A stretch of DNA of 7,177 nucleotides from Flavobacteriaceae bacterium. GTDB taxonomy: Bacteria; Bacteroidota; Bacteroidia; Flavobacteriales; Flavobacteriaceae. The position numbers were made by a program, and so were the translations under genes. The stretch spans positions 2,788-9,964 of the forward strand of contig NZAX01000077.1 of assembly GCA_002687665.1 (NCBI GenBank), given 5' to 3'. Shown here piece by piece: positions 6,723 through 7,177 of this stretch; position 1 is the stretch's first letter; each line of letters opens with the position of its first letter. The notes beneath the pieces are model-generated. The model ran no database searches. It was given only the letters and a program-made list of their open reading frames with translations, and was not told the DNA's origin.

Positions 6723-7064
6723 TTAATGAGCAACAATTTTGTGTGTATAAATTCTATTGTCTATAGTCTCTATTCTTATGATATACATATTTTGTTTCTC
6801 TAGGGTAATTGGAATAACAACTTTTGAAAAATTTTGAATATTCAAATCAATGATCATGTTGCCAATTATTGAATAAATCTTGAGATTTCCATAGACATTA
6901 ACTCCTTTAATGAATAAGGTGCTGTTTTCATAGATAATATTAAAAGTATCATCGGTATTTTGAGTAGTATGAAAATCTAGGAGTTGAGAGGATTGGTGTG
7001 GTACACCTTCAAAGAAAACTAATGAAAAAACTAAAAAGCAAAAAGAGGTTAAACTATTTTTCAC
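6723..7064 (-). CDS. Small secreted protein with T9SS C-terminal-domain-like fold
   Basis: This 113-residue protein has a signal peptide (about 1-20, hydrophobic FCFLVFSLVFF) and a short polar stretch (22-40). The remaining 70 or so residues resemble a type A sorting domain of the type IX secretion system: LKIYSIIGNMI (61-71) matches the 'v.IYn..G..v' strand and MYIIRIETIDNRIYTHKIV (93-111) the final strands before the basic end. The usual PNP at the domain start is missing and the Gly normally before the 'YIVRI' strand is replaced (EKQNMY). No cargo domain is present, so it is either a minimal T9SS substrate or a remnant of a larger one. The start codon is GTG at 7064; no ATG lies upstream before the in-frame stop at 7086-7088. 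The 113 bases to its right are AT-rich with no recognisable gene or full promoter match. Function unknown. Confidence 0.7.
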   Translation of the reverse strand: MKNSLTSFCFLVFSLVFFEGVPHQSSQLLDFHTTQNTDDTFNIIYENSTLFIKGVNVYGNLKIYSIIGNMIIDLNIQNFSKVVIPITLEKQNMYIIRIETIDNRIYTHKIVAH

Positions 7065-7177
7065 TGCTTTTGATTTGAATGCAATTTACAAATTCTTTTA
7101 ATAAGTTCAAAAAAATATTAACATGTTTAGTTGCTGTAAATCAATAAGTTACAAACTTTATTAAGAATGATAAATTT

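Noticed and set aside
7119..7126. Palindrome AACATGTT near the right edge
   Set aside because: An 8-bp palindrome is expected by chance and there is no second copy or linked promoter.

Overview
The window is low-GC DNA that looks like a chromosome segment of a member of the Bacteroidota, most likely a (marine) flavobacterium. The support is the gene families (FecA-like TonB-dependent receptor with the flavobacterial plug signature, imelysin-like and DUF4856 lipoproteins, a T9SS-type C-terminal domain), Bacteroidota-type promoter boxes (TAnnTTTG with an upstream TTG), and the lack of strong Shine-Dalgarno sequences. I cannot name the genus.

Layout. The left two thirds (1-4871) is one compact minus-strand gene set, read right to left: a DUF4856 lipoprotein, an imelysin-like lipoprotein, a membrane protein of the HTTM / vitamin K-dependent gamma-carboxylase family, and the N-terminal part of a FecA-like TonB-dependent receptor that runs off the left edge. 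The last three genes are tightly packed (11-nt gap, then a 23-nt overlap). The first two are separated by 93 nt holding a strong hairpin followed by a broken T-tract, which looks like an internal attenuator. A good Bacteroidota promoter lies about 45 nt upstream of the first gene. A gene-free divergent region (4872-5252) separates this operon from guaB (IMP dehydrogenase, plus strand, 5253-6722). guaB ends exactly where a convergent small secreted protein gene (6723-7064, minus) ends; that protein is little more than a signal peptide and a T9SS-sorting-domain-like fold.

How the genes may work together. The receptor would bring a metal complex, probably iron, across the outer membrane, and the two lipoproteins would sit at the cell envelope as metal or ligand binders. 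The unusual part is the HTTM protein. It keeps the residues that correspond to the active-site Lys and a conserved His of animal gamma-glutamyl carboxylase, and it also carries the lumenal C-terminal module. A carboxylase-like enzyme inside a TonB-receptor/imelysin operon suggests either modification of a partner (for example the Glu/Asp-rich linker of the imelysin lipoprotein) or another quinone-linked reaction in metal uptake. This is inference. guaB is a housekeeping gene and is probably unrelated.
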